A stretch of DNA of 40,626 nucleotides from Maritimibacter sp. REDSEA-S28_B5 (GTDB taxonomy: Bacteria; Pseudomonadota; Alphaproteobacteria; Rhodobacterales; Rhodobacteraceae), in the NCBI GenBank assembly GCA_001626765.1, contig LUOO01000041.1, positions 1 through 40,626 of the forward strand. Direction: 5' to 3'. Shown here piece by piece: positions 25,006 to 34,608 of this stretch. A program made the translations under genes and the position numbers. Under the pieces are notes generated by a model. The model saw only the letters and a list, made by a program, of their open reading frames with translations. It ran no database searches and was not told the DNA's origin. Each line of letters begins with the position of its first letter. Positions within the stretch are counted from its first letter, which is position 1.

Positions 25006-25019
25006 CGACGGCGACCCGG

Positions 25020-25439
25020 CTACGCTGATTTCTCTAGTTGGTCTTCCTTGCTGCACTCCATGGCGAGATCCGCAAGGATCGGACAGTCCGGGCGATGATC
25101 CCCGGCGCATGCATCGACAAGATGTGCGAGCGTCGCGCGCATTTCCGTCAGCTCGGCAATCTTTTCGTCAATCCGGTCGAGATGCTGCTCGACGATCTCC
25201 TTGACCTCGGCGCTGGCACGATCTTCATCGTCATAAAGCGCAAGCAGGCTGCGGCAGTCCTCTATGCTGAACCCCAGCGCGCGGGCGCGGCCGAGAAAGG
25301 CCAGCTTGTGTGCATCGCTTTCACGGAATGTGCGATAACCATTCGTGCTGCGCAGCGGCTTCACAAGACCGATGTCCTCGTAATAGCGGATTGTTTTCGC
25401 GGGCAGCCCCGACAGGCTGGCGACGTCTCCGATGTTCAT
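25020..25439 (-). CDS. cueR: CueR-type copper-responsive MerR-family regulator
   Basis: A 139-residue MerR-family regulator with the HTH (GDVASLSGLPAKTIRYYED) and the C-terminal metal loop C111-AGDHRPD-C119, the two cysteines that bind one Cu(I) in CueR. The equivalent of the CueR Ser77 is present (S76), as in monovalent-ion sensors. It starts at the ATG at 25437-25439, 13 bases after the copA stop. The longer reading to 25493 adds residues unlike the family. It probably controls the five promoters listed in this window. Confidence 0.92.
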   Translation of the reverse strand: MNIGDVASLSGLPAKTIRYYEDIGLVKPLRSTNGYRTFRESDAHKLAFLGRARALGFSIEDCRSLLALYDDEDRASAEVKEIVEQHLDRIDEKIAELTEMRATLAHLVDACAGDHRPDCPILADLAMECSKEDQLEKSA

Positions 25440-25452
25440 TGCATGCTCCTTC

Positions 25453-27972
<2,520 letters not shown>

Positions 27973-27997
27973 CATGATCTCCTTGTCACTCGAGACA

Positions 27998-28028
27998 TAA
28001 CTAGGGCTTCCACTGACTGGAAGGTCAA
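27998..28028 (-). promoter_or_regulatory. CueR-type promoter of copA
   Basis: Minus strand TTGACC (28023-28028), a 19-base spacer (28004-28022) with the dyad TTCCAGTCAGTGGAAG, and TAGTTA (27998-28003). Both hexamers and the long spacer fit a MerR-family activated promoter very well. Confidence 0.88.
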
Positions 28029-28055
28029 CCCTGCAAGATAGTTTTTCTTCGACCC

Positions 28056-28086
28056 TTGACCTTCCCGTGCTGGAAGCACTCACCTG
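28056..28086 (+). promoter_or_regulatory. CueR-type promoter of copZ
   Basis: Plus strand TTGACC (28056-28061), a 19-base spacer with TTCCCGTGCTGGAAG, then a poor -10 (CACCTG). It is divergent from the copA box with 27 bases between the two. Confidence 0.78.
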
Positions 28087-28110
28087 ATGCGAAGAGAGAA
28101 GGAGACGCAA

Positions 28111-28317
28111 ATGACGAGCTTTAATGTTCCAGGCATGAATTGCGGACATTGCACCGCCGCGATCGAGAAGGCGATCAAGGCCATTGACCCGACAGCGACC
28201 GTTTCATGCGAACTGCCCACCCGCACTGTTTCGGTTGAGAGCTTTCTGAGCGACCGTGCCCTGTCCGAGGCGATACGGGGTGCCGGCTACGAGGTAGCCA
28301 CGCCTGCAGAAACCTGA
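28111..28317 (+). CDS. copZ: CopZ-type copper chaperone
   Basis: A 68-residue heavy-metal-associated domain with the Cu(I) site GMNCGHC (residues 8-14). It delivers Cu(I) to CopA in the cytoplasm. The ATG at 28111 follows AAGGAG by 8 bases; eight upstream in-frame codons are not needed. It is divergent from copA. Confidence 0.93.
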   Translation: MTSFNVPGMNCGHCTAAIEKAIKAIDPTATVSCELPTRTVSVESFLSDRALSEAIRGAGYEVATPAET

Positions 28318-28321
28318 CACG

Positions 28322-28342
28322 CGGGCGGCGCCGGTCCGCCCG
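28322..28342. terminator. hairpin between convergent copZ and dsbA-like genes
   Basis: CGGGCGG (28322-28328) and CCGCCCG (28336-28342) form a 7-bp GC stem with a 7-base loop directly after copZ. It may serve both strands; no T-run. Confidence 0.5.
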
Positions 28343-28368
28343 TTGCCGGGTTCAAGGGGCCGCGCCGG

Positions 28369-29097
28369 TCAACGGCCGCTGCGGGTATCGTCGACAGCCG
28401 ATCTTAGATGCTCCTCTTCCACGAACCCGGGAATGAGGTTGTCACCGATGACGAACGATGGCGTTCCATTGAAACCGAGCGCCTGCGTCAGTCGCATCGA
28501 CGTGGCGATATGTTCCTGGATCTCGGGCGCATCCATGTCGGCGCGAAGCCGTTCGACATCCAGGCCGATATCTTCCGCGACTCGCAATACCGAAGCTTCC
28601 TCGGCGCGTCCCTGCATCCCCATCAGGGCCCAGTGGAACTCCTCGTACTTGCCCTGTTCGCGCGCCGCCAACGCGGCCTTTGCGGCAAACACCGAGCCTT
28701 CGCCTAAAATCGGCCATTCGCGGTAGACCAACCGGACGTTGGGGTCTGCGGCGATCAACCCCTGGACCTCGGCCATGGCGCGTTTGCAATAGGGGCAGTT
28801 GTAGTCGAAAAACTCGACGACGGTGACATCTCCGTCGGGATTGCCGAGAACCGGTGCGTTCGGGTCGCGTTCAAGCAGTTCCCGCTGGTTCTTCAGCACC
28901 TCTGCTTGCGCATCGGCCTGAGCGGCCGCTTGCTCGGCTTCCAGCAGCTGCACTGCTTCCATTATGATCTGCGGGTTTTCCCTAATAGCTTGCAGTGCCA
29001 GCTCCTTGATCCGCTCTTCAGTCAGATCCTGCGCGGTCGACTGAAAGGGACCGAGGGTAAGACCCAGCGTGATTGCCGCGATTTTGATCGATCGCAT
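28369..29097 (-). CDS. DsbA-family thiol-disulfide oxidoreductase
   Basis: A 242-residue periplasmic protein with a signal peptide (to about residue 22), an N-terminal helical extension (residues 25-80) and a DsbA-like thioredoxin fold with NCPYC (C101, C104) and the cis-proline loop GTPSF. This form resembles the Com1/DsbG-like group with an N-terminal helical arm that can dimerise. It is the last gene of the leftward multicopper oxidase-cytochrome operon. It probably repairs or forms disulfides damaged by copper. Confidence 0.88.
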   Translation of the reverse strand: MRSIKIAAITLGLTLGPFQSTAQDLTEERIKELALQAIRENPQIIMEAVQLLEAEQAAAQADAQAEVLKNQRELLERDPNAPVLGNPDGDVTVVEFFDYNCPYCKRAMAEVQGLIAADPNVRLVYREWPILGEGSVFAAKAALAAREQGKYEEFHWALMGMQGRAEEASVLRVAEDIGLDVERLRADMDAPEIQEHIATSMRLTQALGFNGTPSFVIGDNLIPGFVEEEHLRSAVDDTRSGR

Positions 29098-29112
29098 TTC
29101 AGTTCCTTTCCG

Positions 29113-29574
29113 CTATTGCGTCTGGGCGCTTCGTTCGGCCTGAATGGCGCGCTGGCGCTCGGGCCAGGTGGATTTGATGTAGGCGATGACGTCCCAGATT
29201 TCTGCGTCCGAGAGCTTTTCGTCGAAACCGGGCATTCCGCTTTCGAAGTCGACGCCCTGACGCACGAGTGCCGCCTTGCCCCCGAGTTTCGTGTAGTCGA
29301 AAAGAACGCTATCGGCATGGTGCCAGGTATGCCCGGTCTCATCATGGGGCGGTGCGGGCAAAACGCCATCGGGGCCGGGCGATCGCCAATCGAGCTGGCC
29401 CTCCAGGTCCGCTCCGTGGCAGGCCGCACAATACTCCGCGTAAAGCGTTTCGCCCCGGACGATATCGAAGGTTTCGGGTGTGGCTTCGGTCTGAGCATCG
29501 GCCTGTGTCATAAGCCAGCCTCCAACCGCCGCCGCGCTCAAGACTATTGCTGAAATGGCAAGATATCTGCCCAT
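29113..29574 (-). CDS. monohaem c-type cytochrome
   Basis: A 153-residue cytochrome with an N-terminal signal or anchor segment and the haem motif CAACH (C49, C52, H53). A likely axial methionine lies in FESGMPGF. The ATG at 29572-29574 overlaps the multicopper oxidase stop (TGATG), so the two are translated together and may exchange electrons. Confidence 0.88.
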   Translation of the reverse strand: MGRYLAISAIVLSAAAVGGWLMTQADAQTEATPETFDIVRGETLYAEYCAACHGADLEGQLDWRSPGPDGVLPAPPHDETGHTWHHADSVLFDYTKLGGKAALVRQGVDFESGMPGFDEKLSDAEIWDVIAYIKSTWPERQRAIQAERSAQTQ

Positions 29575-30965
29575 CACGCCACCCTGACCCAAGTCATCAT
29601 GCCGGAGGCCGCATGGCTGAGCATGTGGCAATGGAATAGCCAGTCGCCCGGATTGTCGGCGATGAAGCCGATCGTCCTGGTCTCGCCCCCGAACATCATC
29701 AGCGTATCGCGAAGCGGACCGAAGGTGCCGTCCTGACCGATCTCGCGGAAATGCATTCCGTGCAAGTGCATTGCGTGGGGGAAGGACGTGTCGTTGTAGA
29801 TTTCGAATTTGGCAGTCTGGCCGAGTGCGAGTTCGGCAAGCGGTGTCTCGGTCATTCCGATGGTGCCGTTAAATGCCCAGAACTGGTTCGCATCGACAAG
29901 TTCCCTAAAAGACTTGCGCTCTCCATCGAGGACCGCTGCGTCGAGCGTCCCCATAGCCCCGCCTTGCATGTTCAGTCGCACCGAAACGGCGTCTTCGAGG
30001 CCCCCGATCTCCATCTTCGGGTTGCGGGGCAGGGCAGCGGGCTTGCCGCGCCGGGTGGCCGATGCCAAGCCGCTGACGGGAAACGCGACCTGCGAAAAGC
30101 CCTCCTGGTCCTCGACCCGGACCAGATGAGCGGTCTCGCCTTGGTGTGCGGTCACGTCGACGATCAGGTCGGCGCGCTGACCCGGACCGAGGATGAGCGC
30201 CTCAGTCAGCCGTTCCGGCCTCGCCAGGGGCATTCCGTCCAGCGCAATGCTCCACCCCTCCAGTCCGGCCAGTGACAAGACGAAGATCCGAGCGTTGGCG
30301 GCATTGATCAGTCGCAGGCGCAGCCGTTCGTTCTGCCGCACTCCGAGTGAAAAATCAGGGCGCCCGTTGGTCGCAATGAAATTGCCTCGACGGCCAGCGT
30401 GGCTGCGATCATGGACGGAGTCGAAATCAGGATTGATCTGGGCTGTCTCCGGATCGAGCAGCCAGTCGTCGAGGATAAGCACTTCTTCCCGGTCCACTTC
30501 CGGTGCCTCATCCTCTTCGACGATCAGCGCGCCGTAAAGGCCGCGCGCGACCTGTTCAACCGATCGGTTGTGGGCATGGTACCAATAGGTGCCCGCATCC
30601 GGCGCGACAAAATCGTAGTCGAAGGCCTGACCCGGCTCCACGGCGGGTTGAGTCAGTCCTGCCACCCCATCCATGGCGTTGTCGATACGGATGCCGTGCC
30701 AATGGACAGAGCTAGCCTCGGGCAATGCGTTCCGGAACGACCGCTGCACTCGCGCACCCCGAGCGATCCGCAGTTCGGGGCCGGGCATCATGCCGTCGTA
30801 GCCCCAGATGTCTGTCTTGGGGTAGGATGGGGGTGCCAACTGCGTCGAAGCCGGGCGCGCCGTGAGTTCCGTGAACGACCCGGTTTTGGCACGCGCCGAA
30901 ACGGGCAGGGTCAGAGCCGCGATCGTTGCCGCGCCGTGTCTCAGGAATTCCCGCCTCGTGTTCAT
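29574..30965 (-). CDS. periplasmic multicopper oxidase
   Basis: A 463-residue three-domain multicopper oxidase with a twin-arginine signal (TRREFLR, residues 3-9). The copper ligands are all present: HWH (88-90), H130 and H132 (YHAH), H400, H402 and H405 (HLHGMH), and HCHMLSH (445-451) followed by GMM with a possible T1 methionine. This layout fits CueO/CopA-like and laccase-like enzymes, which oxidise Cu(I) to the less toxic Cu(II) at the cost of O2. A Met-rich insert like that of E. coli CueO is not evident. It sits between two cytochrome genes. Confidence 0.93.
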   Translation of the reverse strand: MNTRREFLRHGAATIAALTLPVSARAKTGSFTELTARPASTQLAPPSYPKTDIWGYDGMMPGPELRIARGARVQRSFRNALPEASSVHWHGIRIDNAMDGVAGLTQPAVEPGQAFDYDFVAPDAGTYWYHAHNRSVEQVARGLYGALIVEEDEAPEVDREEVLILDDWLLDPETAQINPDFDSVHDRSHAGRRGNFIATNGRPDFSLGVRQNERLRLRLINAANARIFVLSLAGLEGWSIALDGMPLARPERLTEALILGPGQRADLIVDVTAHQGETAHLVRVEDQEGFSQVAFPVSGLASATRRGKPAALPRNPKMEIGGLEDAVSVRLNMQGGAMGTLDAAVLDGERKSFRELVDANQFWAFNGTIGMTETPLAELALGQTAKFEIYNDTSFPHAMHLHGMHFREIGQDGTFGPLRDTLMMFGGETRTIGFIADNPGDWLFHCHMLSHAASGMMTWVRVA

Positions 30966-30986
30966 TCTCTAGTCATCCTTTGAATG

Positions 30987-31010
30987 GATGGGGCGCTCTC
31001 GCGCCCCATC
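30987..31010 (-). promoter_or_regulatory. intercistronic hairpin between dihaem cytochrome and multicopper oxidase
   Basis: GATGGGGCGC (30987-30996) and GCGCCCCATC (31001-31010) form a perfect 10-bp stem with a 4-base loop directly after the dihaem cytochrome stop. It could be an attenuator, an mRNA-processing or stability element, or a terminator without T-run. Confidence 0.55.
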
Positions 31011-31013
31011 ATG

Positions 31014-31955
31014 TCAGTCCAGCTTTGGCCCGGGAGCGGGTATGGAGGCAAATTCATCTTCGGGCGCGAGATCGCTGTCCAGAAGATATGTCGCCATAGC
31101 GCGCAAGTCGTCCCTGGACAGGAAACGGGTCCCGTTTTGCACGACTTCGCCCATGCTTCCTCCGAAGACATCGCCCGAAGGCGTGACACCACTTTGCAGG
31201 GCATAGGACAAGTTCGCGACGGTCCAGCCGCGGTTCTCCAGATCCTCTGGAAGGATGGACGGGGCCTTGTTTTTGCCGGGCAGCGCATCGTTGCCTGCAA
31301 AGACCGCGCTTGCGATTCGGGCACCGGCAAGATTGCGACCCGTGTGGCAGGCGCCGCAATGAGCGGCGCCGCGCACAAGCTCTCGGCCCCGGTTCCACTC
31401 ATCGCTCCTACCTTCGACCGGCTCTGTCTGCGGGTCGTCTAGGTATGCGGCTCGCCAAAGCTTCAGCCCCCACCGCTGATCGAAGGGAAACGCGACCTCG
31501 TGAGGCGGAGCGGATACGGCAACCGGGGCCACCGTCTGAAACGCCGCCCAGAGATCGGCGATGTCCTGGTCCGAGAAGTCGGCGTAAAACGGATAGGTGA
31601 AGGTCGGGTAGTACGGCTTGCCATCGGGCGACACACCCTGCCTGACCGCCATCGCAAATTGCTCGATGGTCCAGCCCCCAATCCCATGCTGGACATCGGT
31701 CGTCAGGTTTGGCGGATAGAAGGTTCCAAAGTCGGTCTCAAGCGGTGCGCCACCTGCAAGTGGCGCACCTCCATCCTCGAAATTCGTGTGACAAGCGATG
31801 CAACCGCTGGCGCGCGCCAGATAGGCACCGCGCTGGACATCGCCTGCCAACTCGATCTTCGCCGGTTCCTGGCCGACCGGCCAAAATACCAGCGCTGCCG
31901 TCGCGGCCGTACCTACGAGGGCAAGCCCGACAGCACCTGCAATAACCCGCCTCAT
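31014..31955 (-). CDS. dihaem c-type cytochrome
   Basis: A 313-residue membrane-anchored cytochrome with a signal/anchor helix (residues 4-25) and two haem sites, CIACH (C52, C55, H56) and CGACH (C200, C203, H204). Such two-domain cytochromes act as electron carriers for periplasmic dehydrogenases and oxidases. I use the ATG at 31953-31955, one base after the stop of the preceding gene; the long upstream extension is the preceding gene read in another frame. It precedes the multicopper oxidase. Confidence 0.9.
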   Translation of the reverse strand: MRRVIAGAVGLALVGTAATAALVFWPVGQEPAKIELAGDVQRGAYLARASGCIACHTNFEDGGAPLAGGAPLETDFGTFYPPNLTTDVQHGIGGWTIEQFAMAVRQGVSPDGKPYYPTFTYPFYADFSDQDIADLWAAFQTVAPVAVSAPPHEVAFPFDQRWGLKLWRAAYLDDPQTEPVEGRSDEWNRGRELVRGAAHCGACHTGRNLAGARIASAVFAGNDALPGKNKAPSILPEDLENRGWTVANLSYALQSGVTPSGDVFGGSMGEVVQNGTRFLSRDDLRAMATYLLDSDLAPEDEFASIPAPGPKLD

Positions 31956-31956
31956 G

Positions 31957-32540
31957 TCACTTGGCCTCTGTCCGGAACCGTGTGTGACATGCTGAGCATG
32001 TGTTGCTGACCATCGCGAAGACGGCATCGGCCGGCATTTCAGCGAGCTCTTCCCGGCCCATCGTGGCACCGGCCATCATCCCGCTTCCACCCATCATGTC
32101 ATCAGAGCCCATCATGGCGTTCCCGCCCATCATCGCGCCCGCGTCAGCCATGCCGCTTTCAGAAGAAGCGAGCCCGTTCTCGGCGGCAAGGGCAAGTCCT
32201 TCGGAATAGGTGTGCAGCCGTTCCGCAAGGTCGGCGAATGTGTCCCAGTCCTGCCAGATGGCATCCTTGACGTAGGAAGCCGCGTTCTCGTTGTCTTCGG
32301 GAAACAGCTCCGTCATCGCGGTGCCCGCGTGCGATCCGATCAGTTCGGCGGCTTCGCGAACGGCCGCCGCGTCATAGGCGGCCTCGCCGCTCATCATGGG
32401 GGCGACCGCCTTGACGGCGTCGCCCATGGCCGACATGGCACCATGCGCTCCTTGACGATGCCGGTCGCACCGGTATGCGCAAGTGCTGCCGACGCAACGC
32501 CAATCGCCAACGCGGCAGGGATCAATCCTTTGATTTTCAT
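31957..32540 (-). pseudogene. cytochrome c'-like gene with Met-rich insert, one frameshift
   Basis: The ATG at 32538-32540 opens a signal peptide (MKIKGLIPAALAIG..ALAH) and then GIVKERMV. The next family residues, MSAMGDAVKAVAP, continue in another frame, so a single base (one C on the plus strand, near 32438-32442) seems to be missing. The helical body ends with the haem motif CSACH near the C-terminus, as in cytochrome c'/c556 proteins. Before it lies an unusual insert of five MM pairs with Gly and Asp (about 32055-32160), a possible copper-binding segment. If real, the shift destroys the gene; if a sequencing error, it is intact. Confidence 0.8.
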
Positions 32541-32583
32541 ATCCTGTTCCTTCGTCCTTCACTGTTCGATTTCGCAATCTCGA

Positions 32584-32931
32584 TCAGACGAAGTCTCGTG
32601 GAGGCGGAGGGCCATAGGAAAGGTCGGTTCCCTCATGGGAGGCGTTGCAGGGGCGAAACTTCTCGCCGTCAAGACCGACAACTTGGAGCAGGCGAGCTTG
32701 TTGGACCACAACGGCTGCAAGGGCGCAATCGAGGCCAGGGTGGCAGTGACCCAGAGCCTCTTCGATCGGGTTATGGCGGTGATCCTCATCGCCCGTCGCC
32801 GCATGCACTTCTGCGGTAACTACCATGTCCTCTGCGTGGGCATCGGCTGATTGCGGCGCCAGGCCGAACGCGACGAGCGCGCAAAGGACAGCAGCGCGAA
32901 GGATCATGAAGGGGGAAAGCCTGGGATACAT
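32584..32931 (-). CDS. small secreted His/Cys protein
   Basis: A protein of about 115 residues with a signal peptide (ILRAAVLCALVAFGLAPQSADA), then a His- and Cys-bearing part (DHRHNPIEEALGHCHPGLDC) and an end PPPPRDF. The His/Cys pattern suggests metal binding. I do not recognise the family with certainty. Starts at 32931 and 32907 are both possible. It follows a cytochrome gene by 4 bases. Confidence 0.6.
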   Translation of the reverse strand: MYPRLSPFMILRAAVLCALVAFGLAPQSADAHAEDMVVTAEVHAATGDEDHRHNPIEEALGHCHPGLDCALAAVVVQQARLLQVVGLDGEKFRPCNASHEGTDLSYGPPPPRDFV

Positions 32932-32935
32932 ACCT

Positions 32936-33394
32936 CTAGAAAATACCGTTCGCTGCCTGAAGTTCGCGCACATAGCGCGCGATCATCTTCACGTCGGCAT
33001 CCGTGAGCCCCTCCACAGGAGGCATGTTCCCAAAATCCCAGTGGTGCGCTCTAACGCCGTTCTTTGCCGCAAGTACGAATGCCATGTCGGAGTGATGGCT
33101 GGGCTCATAGATCTTGTGAACTAGCGGTGGCGCGACGCCATTTTGGCCCGCGGCATTCGCGCCGTGGCATTCGGCACATTTCGCCTCAAAGGCACGCTTT
33201 CCGATCTGCGCTTCCGACGACAGCTCTGCGGGAAGCGCAACCACCACGATGGGCGCCCCTTGCGCTATATCGTTCGTGTCGGGCGGCACCATGGAATGCC
33301 CAGCAGGCGATTGAGCGGACTGCGTCACGTTCCAATACACTGCAAAGCCGCCAACAATAAGAAAGGCCGCGACAGCCAGAAACATCTTGTTCAT
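32936..33394 (-). CDS. monohaem c-type cytochrome
   Basis: A 152-residue cytochrome with an N-terminal membrane anchor (residues 4-22) and one haem site CAECH (C73, C76, H77). A likely axial Met lies in FGNMPPVEGL. The ATG is overlapped by an out-of-frame TAA (TAATG), which may be the original stop of the upstream transpeptidase gene. Confidence 0.88.
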   Translation of the reverse strand: MNKMFLAVAAFLIVGGFAVYWNVTQSAQSPAGHSMVPPDTNDIAQGAPIVVVALPAELSSEAQIGKRAFEAKCAECHGANAAGQNGVAPPLVHKIYEPSHHSDMAFVLAAKNGVRAHHWDFGNMPPVEGLTDADVKMIARYVRELQAANGIF

Positions 33395-33968
33395 TATCGC
33401 TGTTCCTCGCGGGCGCTTCTTCTAATCTGTCGAAGACCTCGACAATGTGCTCATTATACAGTCCGATACAGCCGTTCGACGATTTCCTGCCAATCTTGTG
33501 TGTGTCATTCGTACCGTGGATACGGTAATATTGCCATGTCAGGTGCATCGCGCGAATGCCAAGCGGATTTTCTGGCCCGGGTGGCATATACCTTGGAAGG
33601 CTCGGGTCGCGCTCGATCATTGATGGGGTAGGAGCCCAGTCGGGCGCTTCGTCCTTGAAAACGATTTCCGTGTAACCCCGGCGTGTAAGCTCGTCACTCA
33701 TCGGCACCGAAGTTGGATAGATGCGCATCTCGCCATCGGTGGTCCAGTGCTGGAGGACCTTCGAGGTCGTGTCCGAGATGATGATACCCTTACCAAGTGA
33801 ATCGAAGTGATCCTGCCACTCGTGGGTTCGGAAGGATGAAACGTTGCGTCGCGTGGGCGCTGCTTCTTGAGCTCGGAGTATCGACGGTGCCGCCAACGCC
33901 AAAAGACCGCCGGCCGCACCTGCTAGGAACCGACGGCGGTCGGTCATGTTAAGGACATGCTCTGCCAT
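33186..33968 (-). CDS. L,D-transpeptidase, C-terminus frameshifted
   Basis: A YkuD-domain enzyme with a twin-arginine-like signal (TDRRRFLAGAAGG) and the catalytic motif HGTND..SSNGCIGLYN (H151, C167). It would make 3-3 cross-links in peptidoglycan; in E. coli such enzymes are copper-sensitive, which may explain its place in a copper operon. After about residue 181 the reading runs for nearly 80 residues through the next cytochrome gene in another frame. Another frame ends with a TAA overlapping the cytochrome ATG, so an indel near 33425-33440 is likely. The start is the ATG at 33968 or 33947. It is the first gene after the CueR box at 34005-34035. Confidence 0.75.
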   Translation of the reverse strand: MAEHVLNMTDRRRFLAGAAGGLLALAAPSILRAQEAAPTRRNVSSFRTHEWQDHFDSLGKGIIISDTTSKVLQHWTTDGEMRIYPTSVPMSDELTRRGYTEIVFKDEAPDWAPTPSMIERDPSLPRYMPPGPENPLGIRAMHLTWQYYRIHGTNDTHKIGRKSSNGCIGLYNEHIVEVFDRLEEAPARNSDNEQDVSGCRGLSYCWRLCSVLERDAVRSIACWAFHGAARHERYSARGAHRGGCASRRAVVGSADRKACL

Positions 33969-34004
33969 AGCCTGCTTGCTCCGAGTTCTTGCCTGTTCGG
34001 CAAG

Positions 34005-34035
34005 CGTAAATCACGTTCCAGCGCTGGAGGGTCAA
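34005..34035 (-). promoter_or_regulatory. CueR-type promoter of the transpeptidase-cytochrome operon
   Basis: Minus strand TTGACC (34030-34035), a 19-base spacer with CTCCAGCGCTGGAAC, and TTTACG (34005-34010). It would drive the leftward series from the L,D-transpeptidase to the dsbA-like gene. Confidence 0.82.
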
Positions 34036-34082
34036 GCAAGCCCTGTCTGACATAAGAGTGATTTTTGTATCGGTTTGTAACG

Positions 34083-34113
34083 TTGACCTTCCCGTGGGGG
34101 AAGCCGTTAGCGA
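34083..34113 (+). promoter_or_regulatory. CueR-type promoter of the DUF2933-DsbA-ScsB operon
   Basis: Plus strand TTGACC (34083-34088), a 19-base spacer with TTCCCGTGGGGGAAG, then TAGCGA (34108-34113). Divergent from the box at 34005-34035 with 47 bases between. Confidence 0.83.
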
Positions 34114-34143
34114 AGGCCTGTCTGTCAATAGAGAAGTGCGCAA

Positions 34144-34575
34144 ATGAGAGTTGAAGAAGAAGCTGCACGGCCAGCGTCTGGTACGCTGATGAAATATGGC
34201 ATGTGGATCTGTTGCGCGGTGATGTTATTGCCGATCATCGCTTATCTGGCGACAGGTGGGGTATCGGGCGTTTCCGAGAGCCTCATCGCCTTCGCGCCGC
34301 TACTTCTATGTGTCGGAGCGCATCTGGTCATGCACCGCATGATGGGGAGGTCCTGTCATGGGACTCCCCCTTCTGTGGTCCTCTTGCTGGGTGCTTGCTC
34401 GACCTCTCTACAGGATTGCTTCGAGGCTGGCGCGTCGCGACTATCGACCAGTGGCTCCGCAGGGCAACTCCCTCAAGGCTGTGTGGCAAGAGACGCGGGA
34501 TCGAGTGGGGTGATAATCCTCGACTGCGACGACGGGCGCGAGGGTTTCATGTTTCGTGGCGAATTTCTGGAATAG
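34144..34575 (+). CDS. DUF2933-like small membrane protein with doubtful C-terminus
   Basis: The first ~70 residues (MKYGMWICCAVMLLPI, two membrane segments, LVMHRMMGRSCHG) look like the small DUF2933 proteins of metal-resistance clusters, which end shortly after the GxSCH motif. Here the frame runs on another ~75 residues with no such match, over a better-looking small ORF in another frame (34358-34513). A frameshift just after 34350 would explain this. An ATG at 34189 is another possible start. It is the first gene after the CueR box. Confidence 0.55.
   Translation: MRVEEEAARPASGTLMKYGMWICCAVMLLPIIAYLATGGVSGVSESLIAFAPLLLCVGAHLVMHRMMGRSCHGTPPSVVLLLGACSTSLQDCFEAGASRLSTSGSAGQLPQGCVARDAGSSGVIILDCDDGREGFMFRGEFLE
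34358..34513 (+). CDS. candidate 51-residue small protein overlapping the DUF2933-like frame
   Basis: The ATG at 34358 lies 7 bases after a strong GGGGAGG site. The product (MGLPLLWSSCWVLARPL to RDYRPVAPQGNSLKAVWQE) is basic and plausible, but I know no family. If real, the DUF2933-like protein should end just before it, and the reading beyond 34355 would not be coding. Confidence 0.4.
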   Translation: MGLPLLWSSCWVLARPLYRIASRLARRDYRPVAPQGNSLKAVWQETRDRVG

Positions 34576-34608
34576 ACATGAACAGTGTATTGAAATGAGC
34601 TAACCAAG

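Noticed and set aside
27973..28149. 58 extra N-terminal codons for CopA
   Set aside because: They would run across both CueR-type promoters; an AAGGAG site directly precedes the ATG pair at 27970-27975.
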